Positions 1 to 8,959 of a stretch of DNA of 43,226 nucleotides are shown one piece after another. The notes under the pieces are model-generated. The model was not told the DNA's origin. It ran no database searches and was given only the letters and a program-made list of their open reading frames with translations. The stretch is taken from NCBI GenBank assembly GCA_937923965.1, contig CALDTL010000033.1:1-43226 (forward strand), read 5' to 3'. The stretch comes from an uncultured Caulobacterales bacterium (lineage in GTDB: Bacteria > Pseudomonadota > Alphaproteobacteria > Caulobacterales > Maricaulaceae). The translations under genes were made by a program, and so were the position numbers. The first letter of the stretch is position 1. Each line of letters starts with the position of its first letter.

Positions 1-144
1 CCGCATATTGGCATTGTTTCAGACCGCAGTAGCAAAGACGGTACGCCGCTGATTATTCATAACATTGGCGGCGGGCCGGAGGAGAGCGATATGTTGTTCT
101 CCCATTCGATTACCGGGCATTATCGCTACCGTCCTGACAACTAA
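1..144 (+). CDS. DUF1287 family protein, C-terminal fragment (5' truncated by window)
   Basis: Frame 1 reads PHIGIVSDRSSKDGTPLIIHNIGGGPEESDMLFSHSITGHYRYRPDN*, typical DUF1287 C-terminus. Confidence 0.75.
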   Translation, partial: PHIGIVSDRSSKDGTPLIIHNIGGGPEESDMLFSHSITGHYRYRPDN

Positions 145-176
145 GACGCTTCAGGCATAAAAAACCACTTTACACC

Positions 177-204
177 CTTGCGAGTCTGTTTCGCCGCCCC
201 ATAT
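177..204 (+). promoter_or_regulatory. sigma32 (RpoH)-type heat-shock promoter upstream of dnaK
   Basis: CTTGCGA, 13-nt spacer, CCCCATAT; matches the CTTGAAA/CCCCATnT consensus; located about 110 nt before dnaK ATG. Confidence 0.7.
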
Positions 205-313
205 CGGGCGGGAAAGGGTTTTTGAGCGGCTTTGGCGGCGTGAAACCTTCTACGACATTAATATAGACGCAGGTGCCGCGATCGGGCCTGCCTAAGAATT
301 TGGAGCATGATAC

Positions 314-2224
314 ATGTCTAAAGTGATTGGTATCGACCTTGGCACGACAAACTCTTGTGTTGCGGTTATGGATGGCGACAAGCCGAAAGTGATTGAAAAT
401 GCGGAAGGCCAGCGCACAACGCCATCGGTCGTTGCTTTCACCGAAGACGGCGAGCGCCTGATCGGAACGCCGGCGAAACGCCAAGCGGTCACAAACCCTG
501 AGCATACATATTTCGCGGTTAAGCGCTTGATCGGCCGTCCGTTCACAGACCCGGCCATTAAGAAAGACGCGAAGCTCGTCCCTTATAAGATTGTTAAAGG
601 CCGCGGCGGCGACGCGTATGTGCAAGGCCGCGACAAGGAACTGTCGCCCGCTGAAATTTCCGCCATGACATTGACCAAGATGAAGGAAACCGCTGAGGAC
701 TATCTCGGCGCGACTGTTACGCAGGCTGTCATCACAGTTCCGGCTTACTTTAATGACGCCCAGCGTCAGGCGACAAAGGATGCCGGTAAAATTGCCGGCC
801 TCGAAGTCCTGCGTATCATCAACGAGCCAACGGCTGCGGCGCTGGCTTATGGTATGAATAAAGAAGACGGCAAAACCATTGCCGTTTACGATCTCGGCGG
901 CGGCACATTTGATGTCTCCGTTCTCGAAATCGGCGATGGCGTTTTCGAAGTGAAGTCCACAAACGGCGATACATTCCTCGGCGGTGAAGACTTCGATATG
1001 CGGATTGTCGAATATTTCGCGGAAGAGTTCAAAAAAGACACCGCGATTGACCTCAAGAAAGATAAGCTCGCGCTGCAGCGTCTTCGCGAAGAAGCCGAGA
1101 AGGCCAAGAAAGAATTGTCCACGGCGTCGTCCTATGAAGTGAACCTACCCTTCATCACGGCGGACGCATCTGGGCCGAAACATTTGAACATGAAGCTCTC
1201 TCGCGCCAAGCTCGAAAAGCTTGTTGATGACCTTATCAAACGCACTATCGCGCCGATCAAAAAGGCTATCGCCGATGCTGGCCTATCAGCGTCCGATATC
1301 GACGATGTTGTTCTTGTGGGCGGCATGACACGTATGCCAGCCGTTCAAGCCGCTGTGTCCAAATATTTCGGCAAGGAGCCGCATAAGGGCGTGAACCCGG
1401 ATGAAGTTGTCGCGATGGGCGCGGCCATTCAAGCGGGCGTGCTGCAAGGCGACGTGAAAGACGTACTCCTGCTTGACGTGACGCCGCTCTCCCTCGGTAT
1501 CGAAACCGAAGGCGGATTGTTCACACGGATGATTGATCGCAACACGACAATCCCGACCAAGAAGTCCCAAGTTTACTCAACGGCGGCGGATAACCAATCT
1601 GCTGTGACGATTAAGGTCAGCCAAGGCGAGCGCGAAATGGCGGCGGATAATAAACTACTGGGTCAATTTGACCTCGTCGGCATCCCGCCTGCGCCGCGCG
1701 GCATGCCGCAAATCGAAGTCACCTTTGACATCGACGCCAATGGTATCGTGAACGTCTCAGCGAAAGACAATGCCACAGGCAAGGAACAGCAAATCCGTAT
1801 CCAAGCCAGCGGCGGTCTGTCTGATGATGATATCGAAGCAATGGTGAAAGACGCCGAAGCCAATGCGGAAGGCGATAAAGCCCGCCGCGAATTGGTCGAA
1901 GCGAAGAACCAAGCTGAAGCGATGATTCACAAAGCTGAGTCTGACCTAAAAGAGCATGCAGATGCAATCGAAGAAGAAGACAGAGCCGCTGTCGAAGAAG
2001 CCTTGGCAGAAGCCAAAGAGGTTGCCGAGGGCGAAGATACGGCTCTGATCGTCGATAAGGTTCAGGTGCTCTCCGCCGCGCTCATGAAAGTTGGCCAGGC
2101 CATGTATGAGAAAGCCTCTGCTGACGAAGACAAAGGCCCAGCCTCACAAGCTGACCAAGCGGATGATGACGATGATGTCGTTGACGCCGAATTTGAAGAT
2201 GTTGACGACGAAAACGTCGCATAA
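314..2224 (+). CDS. dnaK: Chaperone protein DnaK (Hsp70)
   Basis: [21 protein letters not shown]..., full-length 636 aa, acidic tail. Confidence 0.98.
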   Translation: MSKVIGIDLGTTNSCVAVMDGDKPKVIENAEGQRTTPSVVAFTEDGERLIGTPAKRQAVTNPEHTYFAVKRLIGRPFTDPAIKKDAKLVPYKIVKGRGGDAYVQGRDKELSPAEISAMTLTKMKETAEDYLGATVTQAVITVPAYFNDAQRQATKDAGKIAGLEVLRIINEPTAAALAYGMNKEDGKTIAVYDLGGGTFDVSVLEIGDGVFEVKSTNGDTFLGGEDFDMRIVEYFAEEFKKDTAIDLKKDKLALQRLREEAEKAKKELSTASSYEVNLPFITADASGPKHLNMKLSRAKLEKLVDDLIKRTIAPIKKAIADAGLSASDIDDVVLVGGMTRMPAVQAAVSKYFGKEPHKGVNPDEVVAMGAAIQAGVLQGDVKDVLLLDVTPLSLGIETEGGLFTRMIDRNTTIPTKKSQVYSTAADNQSAVTIKVSQGEREMAADNKLLGQFDLVGIPPAPRGMPQIEVTFDIDANGIVNVSAKDNATGKEQQIRIQASGGLSDDDIEAMVKDAEANAEGDKARRELVEAKNQAEAMIHKAESDLKEHADAIEEEDRAAVEEALAEAKEVAEGEDTALIVDKVQVLSAALMKVGQAMYEKASADEDKGPASQADQADDDDDVVDAEFEDVDDENVA

Positions 2225-2248
2225 GCGCGCCGAAATCGAGTGAATATG

Positions 2249-2278
2249 GGCTCTGCGCGACTCGCGCGGGGCCTTTTT
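2249..2278 (+). terminator. Rho-independent terminator after dnaK
   Basis: 11-bp stem GGCTCTGCGCG/CGCGCGGGGCC (G-U pairs allowed), loop ACT, then TTTTT. Confidence 0.75.
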
Positions 2279-2368
2279 CAAATGGGGACTTCAACACATA
2301 TAAATCCGCCGTTCGGCCATTACGCCCTCCCGCCCGCGCGGGAGGCAAGACGGTTTTCTGCGCATCGC

Positions 2369-3124
2369 ATGGGTGATACTCGGTTTGGGCGCTGGACAAT
2401 TAGCCTATGCCGAAAACAAGCCATACGCGGCTTGCCTGAGCCTTTCGATGTGACGGTTGCGCCGGGCGTTTTGGCGAGGCTTTATCCCTCGACAAATCGC
2501 TGCGAGAAACGCGCGCTTTGCGGCGTGCAAATTTGGGACGCAGCTGAACGCGAAGCATTGCGGCAAGCCATCGCTTCTTCACCTGAAGAGATATTTGTCT
2601 TTTTGGATGTTGGCGCGAATGTGGGTCTCTACGCGCTTTTCGCGCATAGTTATGCGCGCCAAGCCAGCCAGCCTATTCGAATCATAGCCGTTGAACCTAG
2701 CGCGGAGATAGGTGCGCGGCTGGCGGTTAACGCCCAAGCCTCAGACGCCCCCATCGAGTTAATCCGCACCGCCATCGCAACGCGCGAAAGCGACGTCTTT
2801 CTGTCTGATGGCGGCGGTAATCGCGGCGAAGGCCGTCTTGCGGAGAGCGGAGAGGCGGTATCCGCCCTGCCCCTGCTGCAGCTTTGCCGTGAACACAATA
2901 TACCGCGAATTGACGCTCTTAAAATAGATATAGAAGGCGCCGATTTAGCGGTGCTGACGCAATTTTTCGACCAAGCCCCCGCCTCGCTTCATCCGGACAT
3001 GATGATCCTAGAGCTGGATACAGACTCTGCTGCGCCGCTCATTGAACTGACCGAGGCGAATGACTATTTAATTATAACGCGCACACGCATGAATGTCGTC
3101 GTGCGGAAACGGGACCGGACTTAA
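2369..3124 (+). CDS. FkbM family methyltransferase
   Basis: FVFLDVGANVGLYALFAH...IIAVEPS...IDALKIDIEGADLAVL motifs. The ORF opens at GTG 2240, but that lies at the dnaK terminator; ATG 2369 is a more plausible start. Confidence 0.85.
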   Translation: MGDTRFGRWTISLCRKQAIRGLPEPFDVTVAPGVLARLYPSTNRCEKRALCGVQIWDAAEREALRQAIASSPEEIFVFLDVGANVGLYALFAHSYARQASQPIRIIAVEPSAEIGARLAVNAQASDAPIELIRTAIATRESDVFLSDGGGNRGEGRLAESGEAVSALPLLQLCREHNIPRIDALKIDIEGADLAVLTQFFDQAPASLHPDMMILELDTDSAAPLIELTEANDYLIITRTRMNVVVRKRDRT

Positions 3125-4294
3125 ATGTCAAAACGTGATTATTACGAAACGCTCGGCGTGGCAAAAAACGCTGATGCTAAAACATTGAAATCGGCCTTTC
3201 GCAAGAAAGCCATGGAGTGTCATCCTGACCGTCATCCAGATGACCCCGAAGCCGAAGCGCGGTTCAAGGAATTGAATGAGGCCTACGGCATATTATCGGA
3301 TGAGCAGAAACGCGCCGCTTATGACCGCATGGGCCATGCCGCGTTTGAACAAGGCGGCGGCGCGGGCGGCGGCGCAGGTTTCCAAGATTTCAATGATATT
3401 TTCAGCCAGATATTCGGCGGCGGCGCAGCGGGCGGCGGCTTTGCAGATATGTTTGGCGGCGGCGGGCGGCGGCAACGCCAAACGGCGCAGCGCGGATCAG
3501 ACCTTAGATATGAACTTGAAATCAGCCTCGAAGAAGCCTTTGCGGGCAAGGACATTGATATCACCGTGCCCATCGCCGAAGACTGCGAGCGCTGCGACGG
3601 TATTGGCGCGGAGCCCGGCGCGAGCGTCGAAACGTGTTCTACCTGCGCGGGCCAAGGCCGCGTGCGAACGCAGCAAGGTTTTTTCACTATGGAGCGCGCC
3701 TGCCCAACCTGCGGCGGGCAAGGTGAATATGTGTCGAACCCCTGCACGGCCTGCGACGGCGTCGGGCAAACGCGCCAAGAAACAGAACTCGATGTGTCTA
3801 TTCCGGCTGGCGTCGAAGACGGCACGCGCATTCGCCTGACAGGGCAAGGCGACGCCGCGCCCCGGCGCGGGGCCTCTTCGGGCTCTCAGCGCGGCGATCT
3901 TTATATTTTCGTTGCGGTCAAACCGCACGACTTATTTGAACGCGAGGCGGCAAATTTATTCTGCCGCGCCCCCGTGCCCATGACAACGGCGGCGCTGGGC
4001 GGAGATGTTGAAATTCCGACCATTGATGGCGGACGGTCAAAAATTAAAATCACGGCAGGCAGCCAGACGGGTAAACGCTTGCGGCTGCGCGGCAAAGGCA
4101 TGAGCGTGCTGCGGTCCGATAAACGCGGCGATATGTATATTGAGCTCGCTGTCGAGACACCGTCCGGCCTCACCAAACGCCAGAAAGAACTGCTCGAAGA
4201 ATTTGCCATTGAAGGCGGCACCCATTCGGAATCGCCTGAAAGCCGGAACTTTTTTGATAAGGCAAAATCCTTCTGGGACGGATTGGTTGACTAG
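3125..4294 (+). CDS. dnaJ: Chaperone protein DnaJ
   Basis: J domain with HPD, G/F-rich region, four CxxCxGxG zinc motifs; ATG directly abuts TAA of the FkbM gene. Confidence 0.98.
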   Translation: MSKRDYYETLGVAKNADAKTLKSAFRKKAMECHPDRHPDDPEAEARFKELNEAYGILSDEQKRAAYDRMGHAAFEQGGGAGGGAGFQDFNDIFSQIFGGGAAGGGFADMFGGGGRRQRQTAQRGSDLRYELEISLEEAFAGKDIDITVPIAEDCERCDGIGAEPGASVETCSTCAGQGRVRTQQGFFTMERACPTCGGQGEYVSNPCTACDGVGQTRQETELDVSIPAGVEDGTRIRLTGQGDAAPRRGASSGSQRGDLYIFVAVKPHDLFEREAANLFCRAPVPMTTAALGGDVEIPTIDGGRSKIKITAGSQTGKRLRLRGKGMSVLRSDKRGDMYIELAVETPSGLTKRQKELLEEFAIEGGTHSESPESRNFFDKAKSFWDGLVD

Positions 4295-4306
4295 GCGCTA
4301 TTCGCG

Positions 4307-4813
4307 ATGAATTTTGTCTCCCAACGCCGCGCATTTACAGGAACCATGTCGATCCTCGCAACGGCATTTGGTGTCGTCATCAGCAGAGACGTATTAGGCG
4401 AACAAGCCGATCTTTTTGCGGATGTTTTCAAAATCAGCGCGCTTATTTTTGTCGGTACAGCGGCAGCGAGTTTTGTCTTCTGGACGCTCACTCATTTAAG
4501 ACGCGCCAGTGTCTTTCGCGGTGGCATCGCCGGATTTTTAACGGCCCTGTGCTTAATCCCACTTCCGAACTTTGGATGGGCATTGAAAACAGAATTTTTA
4601 TCTAAGTTTCAGGGCGGAACTGAAGGGTTTCTCTCCGCAATTTTTTCGTCCATTCCTGCGGCCATCAATGCGGGACTTTATACCTTTATTGATATCACCA
4701 AAGCTTCGCTAATTGCGATTGCCGCAAGCGTAATCATCGGGGGGGCCTGCGCGCACTTCATTCCTCCGAAGATACCGCGGCACGACGAAAATTCGCAGAG
4801 CCCGCGACAATAG
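4307..4813 (+). CDS. Hypothetical membrane protein (about 4 TM segments)
   Basis: 168-aa ORF with hydrophobic segments, 12 nt after dnaJ; 3' end overlaps the convergent avidin-like gene. Confidence 0.6.
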   Translation: MNFVSQRRAFTGTMSILATAFGVVISRDVLGEQADLFADVFKISALIFVGTAAASFVFWTLTHLRRASVFRGGIAGFLTALCLIPLPNFGWALKTEFLSKFQGGTEGFLSAIFSSIPAAINAGLYTFIDITKASLIAIAASVIIGGACAHFIPPKIPRHDENSQSPRQ

Positions 4814-5201
4814 ACGACCACATATCCTCCGCCTCTTCCGCGTCTGGCACGTCGCGGGTGAGATGCCAGAGCGTGCGGATATAAGGCCCGTCGGCGTCCT
4901 CACTCAGCTGGCCCGTCCAACTGGTGAGGCTGCCATACCCTTTGAAATTCACGGTAAAGGTTAGCTGGTCGCCTTCGATGAACCCTGTAAGCGGAAATTT
5001 CGATTTAGGGTCAGGATTGCCGAGCTGCGTCTTATAATAACCCTTCAGCACCCCATCCGCCGACGTAAATGTCACCGCAGACCCGCGTTCATTGACCCAA
5101 ACGCCGGTCACTTCCGGCGCGGCGTCTTGTGCATCTGCCGTGCAGGCCAGTAATGGCAACATAAAGGCAACACTTATTTTACGTCCCCAAACTTTAAACA
5201 T
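4758..5201 (-). CDS. Avidin/streptavidin-family secreted protein
   Basis: Signal peptide MFKVWGRKISVAFMLPLLACTADA; GVWVNERGS, GYYKT, SLTSWTGQ, IRTLWHLT, MWSSIVAGSANF align by eye with streptavidin GTWYNQLGS, GTYES, SATTWSGQ, INTQWLLT, AWKSTLVGHDTF. Confidence 0.85.
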   Translation of the reverse strand: MFKVWGRKISVAFMLPLLACTADAQDAAPEVTGVWVNERGSAVTFTSADGVLKGYYKTQLGNPDPKSKFPLTGFIEGDQLTFTVNFKGYGSLTSWTGQLSEDADGPYIRTLWHLTRDVPDAEEAEDMWSSIVAGSANFRRAAVSSEE

Positions 5202-6666
5202 TGAGAACTCCTAGAATTAAATAAAGCACCGTCGTGATCGCGCCGCCTATCAGTGCGTAGGGCAGCTGCGTGCGGACGTGATCGATATGGTCGTTCGCCG
5301 TCGCCATAGAGGTAATGATTGAGGTGTCGGAAGTCGGGCTGCAATGATCCCCAAAAATACCGCCGCCCAAAGCGGCCGCCACGGCCAATGTCACAGTCGT
5401 ATCGAGGCCCTGCGCGAGCGGCACGGCAATCGCGATCATAATAGCAAAGGTCCCCCAGCTGGTCCCCGTGGAAAAAGCGATAAACGCGCTGATGAGGAAA
5501 ATGAGCGCAGGCACGAGCGCGGGCGATAAGAACGGCTTGGCTTGCTCGGCGACATATAACCCCGTGCCCAAATCCTTGCACAAACTCCCGAGGGCAAAGG
5601 CGAAGACCATGAGCAGGGCCAGCGGCAACATGCCCGACATGCCTTTCAGGATGACATCGACCATTTCCCGAACGCCCATAATGCCTTGAGTTTTATTTAA
5701 AATGACAGAGACGAGAATCGCGCCGCAGACGGCATAGAGCACGGATTTTGATCCAGAGGCCCGGTCCGCAAGGTCCATAATTCCGTTTGGCCCCTCGGAA
5801 CTCCAGCCCGTATAAAGCATGAAGACCATCATCAAAACCACGAGGGCCGCCAATGGAAGGATCATATTTCGGGCTTTGGGACGCACGCCCGCTTTGGCGC
5901 TCATCATTGTAATCTCGCCGGCGATCATCGGGACGGCCCCGTCACGAATGAGTTTTCCTTCCTCCGCGGCGCGCGCTTCTGCGCGTTTCATCTCGCCAAT
6001 ATCTTTGCCTGTCACGATAACCAAAATGACAAGCGCCACAGCCAGCATGGGATAAAAATTGAGCGCCACCGCCCCGACCAAAGTCGATACGGGGCTCTCC
6101 AGATTTTGCTCACCGAGCAAACCCATAATATATGCGCCCCACGCATTAAGCGGAATGAGGATACAAATTGGCGCGCAGGTACTATCGGCGATATAGGCGA
6201 GTTTCTCGCGCGGTATTTTGAGCTCGTCTGTCACGGGGCGGTAAAGCGTGCCCACCGTTAGCGTTGAAATATTGCTCTCCACAAATATCAAAACGCCCGT
6301 CAACACCGCGAGGAGTTCAACCCGCTTACGCTGTCCTTTTCCGTCGGCGTTGGCCGCTTTGCGTTGCAACCATGCGAGCACGCGGTTGACAAATCCTTCC
6401 ACCCCGCCTGCGCGCTGTATGAGTGCAATCAGCGCGCCGATGAGCAGCGTAAAAATGATAATTTCCGTATTATAATTACTCTCAAAGACAGACACGAACC
6501 CGCCCATCGTCTGGATGGCGCCTTGCAATGGATTCCCGCCCGCGAGGATCAAAAACCCAGAGGCAATGCCGAGGAACAGCGCCAGAAACACTTGCCGCGT
6601 CCAGAGCGCCAACCCAATCGCGATCAACGGCGGAAGCAAAGAGAGAAAGCCAACAGAATTTTCCAT
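5194..6666 (-). CDS. NhaC-family Na+/H+ antiporter-like transporter
   Basis: 490 aa, polytopic, GGGIFGDHCSPTSDTSIITSMAT signature; 8-nt overlap (ATGTTTAA) with the avidin-like gene. Confidence 0.85.
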   Translation of the reverse strand: MENSVGFLSLLPPLIAIGLALWTRQVFLALFLGIASGFLILAGGNPLQGAIQTMGGFVSVFESNYNTEIIIFTLLIGALIALIQRAGGVEGFVNRVLAWLQRKAANADGKGQRKRVELLAVLTGVLIFVESNISTLTVGTLYRPVTDELKIPREKLAYIADSTCAPICILIPLNAWGAYIMGLLGEQNLESPVSTLVGAVALNFYPMLAVALVILVIVTGKDIGEMKRAEARAAEEGKLIRDGAVPMIAGEITMMSAKAGVRPKARNMILPLAALVVLMMVFMLYTGWSSEGPNGIMDLADRASGSKSVLYAVCGAILVSVILNKTQGIMGVREMVDVILKGMSGMLPLALLMVFAFALGSLCKDLGTGLYVAEQAKPFLSPALVPALIFLISAFIAFSTGTSWGTFAIMIAIAVPLAQGLDTTVTLAVAAALGGGIFGDHCSPTSDTSIITSMATANDHIDHVRTQLPYALIGGAITTVLYLILGVLNV

Positions 6667-6789
6667 GGCTCCGCGTTAGCGCGATGCACCAGCGGGGCAA
6701 AGCCCTTTATGCGAAAGGGCGAGACGCAACATGCGACCAAGCTGCGGAGAGCCCTGTCTCAACACCCAGACATGGTCTATGAGACGCCC

Positions 6790-6990
6790 ATGATGAGACG
6801 TATTGTAACACGATTGATAATTGCAAACCTGATTCCAGTGGCGATAAAAGCTGGAAAAAAGGCCTTTAGTCAGCGGAAAAAACCGGCCCGCGTCGAGCCA
6901 AGTAACCCCGCCAAGACTCTGGATCACGCGCCAAATCTCGACTCCGTTGAGACAGCGGCGATCGATGTCACGGATAAAACGATCCGCTAA
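6790..6990 (+). CDS. Possible small basic protein of unknown function
   Basis: MMRRIVTRLIIANLIPVAIKAGKKAFSQRKKPARVEPSNPAKTLDHAPNLDSVETAAIDVTDKTIR; hydrophobic N-terminal segment then basic tail; no clear SD. Confidence 0.35.
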   Translation: MMRRIVTRLIIANLIPVAIKAGKKAFSQRKKPARVEPSNPAKTLDHAPNLDSVETAAIDVTDKTIR

Positions 6991-7081
6991 CACGCTTAAA
7001 AATCTTACTGACGGCATCAGATGATTTAAGACTCCGCCTTTTTTTGTGTATGAGACATCCAAAGATTATTTGGAGATCCGC

Positions 7082-8191
7082 ATGAAAACCCGCGCCGCTG
7101 TTGCTTTCGAAGCCAAAAAACCACTTGAAATCGTAGAGCTCGATTTGGACGGCCCCAAAGACGGCGAAGTGTTGGTTGAAATTATGGCGACGGGTATCTG
7201 CCACACAGATGCCTATACGCTGGACGGTCTGGATAGCGAGGGGCTGTTCCCCAGTATCCTCGGCCATGAAGGGGCGGGGATTGTTCGCGAGATCGGCAAA
7301 GGCGTCACCTCCGTCGCCGCCGGTGATCATGTCATCCCGCTCTACACGCCAGAATGCCGTCAGTGTAAATCTTGCCTGTCGGGCAAAACAAACCTCTGCA
7401 CCGCGATCCGCGCGACGCAGGGCAAAGGCCTCATGCCGGACGGGACGAGCCGTTTTTCCTATAAGGGCGAGACGATCTATCATTATATGGGCTGCTCGAC
7501 ATTCTCCAATTTTACGGTCCTGCCGGAAATCGCAGTCGCGAAAATCCGCGACGATGCGCCCTTTGATAAGTCCTGCTATATTGGCTGCGGCGTGACGACG
7601 GGTATCGGCGCGGTGACGAATACGGCGAAAGTCCAAGCGGGCGATAATGTCATTGTCTTTGGTCTCGGCGGGATCGGGCTGAACGTGCTGCAAGCCGCAC
7701 GCATGGTCGGCGCGAATAAGATTATCGGCGTCGATATTAATTCCGACAAAAAAGAGTGGGGCGAGCGTTTCGGCATGACCCATTTCGTCAATCCCAACGA
7801 CATTGACGGCGATATCGTCGAACATCTTGTCGGCCTCACCGATGGCGGCGCGGATTACACATTTGACTGCACGGGCAATACGATTGTCATGCGCCAAGCC
7901 CTCGAGGCCTGCCATCGCGGCTGGGGCGTTTCTGTTGTCATCGGCGTGGCCGAAGCGGGTAAAGAAATCGCCACGCGTCCGTTCCAACTCGTGACGGGCC
8001 GGGTCTGGAAAGGCACAGCCTTCGGCGGCGCAAAGGGCCGAACCGACGTCCCCAAGATCGTCGACTGGTATATGAATGGCAAAATCGAAATCGACCCGAT
8101 GATTACTCATGTGTTGAAGTTGGACGATATTAATGAGGCGTTTGATCTAATGCACGCTGGTAAGAGTATTCGAAGCGTGGTGGTTTATTGA
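7082..8191 (+). CDS. frmA: S-(hydroxymethyl)glutathione dehydrogenase / class III alcohol dehydrogenase
   Basis: [49 protein letters not shown]...; ORF opens at 7046 but homology begins at 7082. Confidence 0.95.
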   Translation: MKTRAAVAFEAKKPLEIVELDLDGPKDGEVLVEIMATGICHTDAYTLDGLDSEGLFPSILGHEGAGIVREIGKGVTSVAAGDHVIPLYTPECRQCKSCLSGKTNLCTAIRATQGKGLMPDGTSRFSYKGETIYHYMGCSTFSNFTVLPEIAVAKIRDDAPFDKSCYIGCGVTTGIGAVTNTAKVQAGDNVIVFGLGGIGLNVLQAARMVGANKIIGVDINSDKKEWGERFGMTHFVNPNDIDGDIVEHLVGLTDGGADYTFDCTGNTIVMRQALEACHRGWGVSVVIGVAEAGKEIATRPFQLVTGRVWKGTAFGGAKGRTDVPKIVDWYMNGKIEIDPMITHVLKLDDINEAFDLMHAGKSIRSVVVY

Positions 8192-8192
8192 C

Positions 8193-8219
8193 CCAATGAT
8201 AGCATTACGCTATCATTGG
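8193..8219. promoter_or_regulatory. Perfect inverted repeat, putative toxin-antitoxin operator
   Basis: CCAATGATAGC-attac-GCTATCATTGG, 11-bp perfect arms, 3 nt before the antitoxin ATG. Confidence 0.75.
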
Positions 8220-8222
8220 CGG

Positions 8223-8456
8223 ATGGGACAGATAATTATTAGAAAACTTGATGATGAGATTATTGCAACCGCTAAAAGGCGGGCAAAATCCGACGGCAAA
8301 TCTTTGGAGCAATATCTGCGTGACCTCATTACGGACAATGTTCGTCCCTCAAAAGCCGACATTTACAAACGTATTGAGGCTCTTTTCGAGGGTCGGGATT
8401 TTTCCTTCTCGCAACCGCCCGAAGATTTAATTCGAGAAGACCGAGATAGCCGATAG
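8223..8456 (+). CDS. FitA-like ribbon-helix-helix antitoxin
   Basis: MGQIIIRKLDDEIIATAKRRAKSDGKSLEQYLRDLI...; small RHH directly upstream of a PIN-domain toxin. Confidence 0.8.
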   Translation: MGQIIIRKLDDEIIATAKRRAKSDGKSLEQYLRDLITDNVRPSKADIYKRIEALFEGRDFSFSQPPEDLIREDRDSR

Positions 8457-8458
8457 CT

Positions 8459-8860
8459 TTGGGTATTATAGTTGTTGATACGAGCGCCTTGATGCGCAGC
8501 GTTCAAACCCGGCCTGACGCGAAAATTTACCAAGAGATCATTAGAACTTCAGATTGTCATTCGCCAAGCCTTCTTCTGTCTGAACTTGCGAATGCACTCT
8601 GGAAAACCGTCCGTTTCGCAGACCTCACGCGGGATGACGCGAACCGACTTCTTTCTGATATGACGTCCATACCCTATTTCACCAGCGACGACACGCTGAT
8701 AGCGGCAGCGCTTGATATTGCGATTTCACAAGAACATTCAGTTTATGATTGCCTATTCATTGCGCTTAGCCGCACATTGGAGGCTCCAATTCTGACGGCT
8801 GACAAAAAATTGCGCCGGAAATTTCCTGACGATCAATTCGTCGATATAAAACCGGGCTAG
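8459..8860 (+). CDS. VapC/FitB-type PIN-domain toxin (TTG start)
   Basis: MGIIVVDTSALMRS...LLLSELANALWK...SVYDCLFIALSRTLEAPILTADKKLRRKF; PIN acidic residues present; starts at TTG 8459. Confidence 0.85.
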   Translation: MGIIVVDTSALMRSVQTRPDAKIYQEIIRTSDCHSPSLLLSELANALWKTVRFADLTRDDANRLLSDMTSIPYFTSDDTLIAAALDIAISQEHSVYDCLFIALSRTLEAPILTADKKLRRKFPDDQFVDIKPG

Positions 8861-8869
8861 GAGAAACCC

Positions 8870-8959
8870 ATGTTCACACACGTAATGGTCGGAGCGAATG
8901 ATATTGCGGCACCCGAGAAGTTTTACACGAAGGACCTCGATTTTGGTATTCGAATATAG
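8870..8959 (+). pseudogene. Truncated VOC (glyoxalase/bleomycin-resistance) protein remnant
   Basis: ATG 8870 encodes MFTHVMVGANDIAAPEKFYTKDLDFGIRI*, resembling the N-terminus of VOC proteins (MF.HVMVG.NDI..S.KFYD), terminated after 29 aa. Confidence 0.65.

Noticed and set aside
2240-2368. Extended N-terminus of the FkbM ORF from GTG 2240
   Set aside because: Would overlap the dnaK terminator and a GC-rich hairpin; translation there (MNMGSARLARGLFQ...) does not resemble FkbM proteins
3350-3480. GGC-rich repetitive tract in dnaJ
   Set aside because: Encodes the normal Gly/Phe-rich linker of DnaJ, not a satellite or mobile repeat
6364-6789. Upstream portion of plus-strand ORF 6364-6990
   Set aside because: Antisense to the NhaC-type transporter with unnatural composition; only the 3' part from 6790 is plausible as a small CDS
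6676-7062. 128-aa minus-strand ORF upstream of the transporter
   Set aside because: No domain or SD; overlaps the putative small plus-strand gene and the frmA leader region
6968-8110. 380-aa minus-strand ORF opposite frmA
   Set aside because: Shadow ORF fully antisense to a well-conserved alcohol dehydrogenase; low-complexity His/Arg/Ala composition and no recognisable domain
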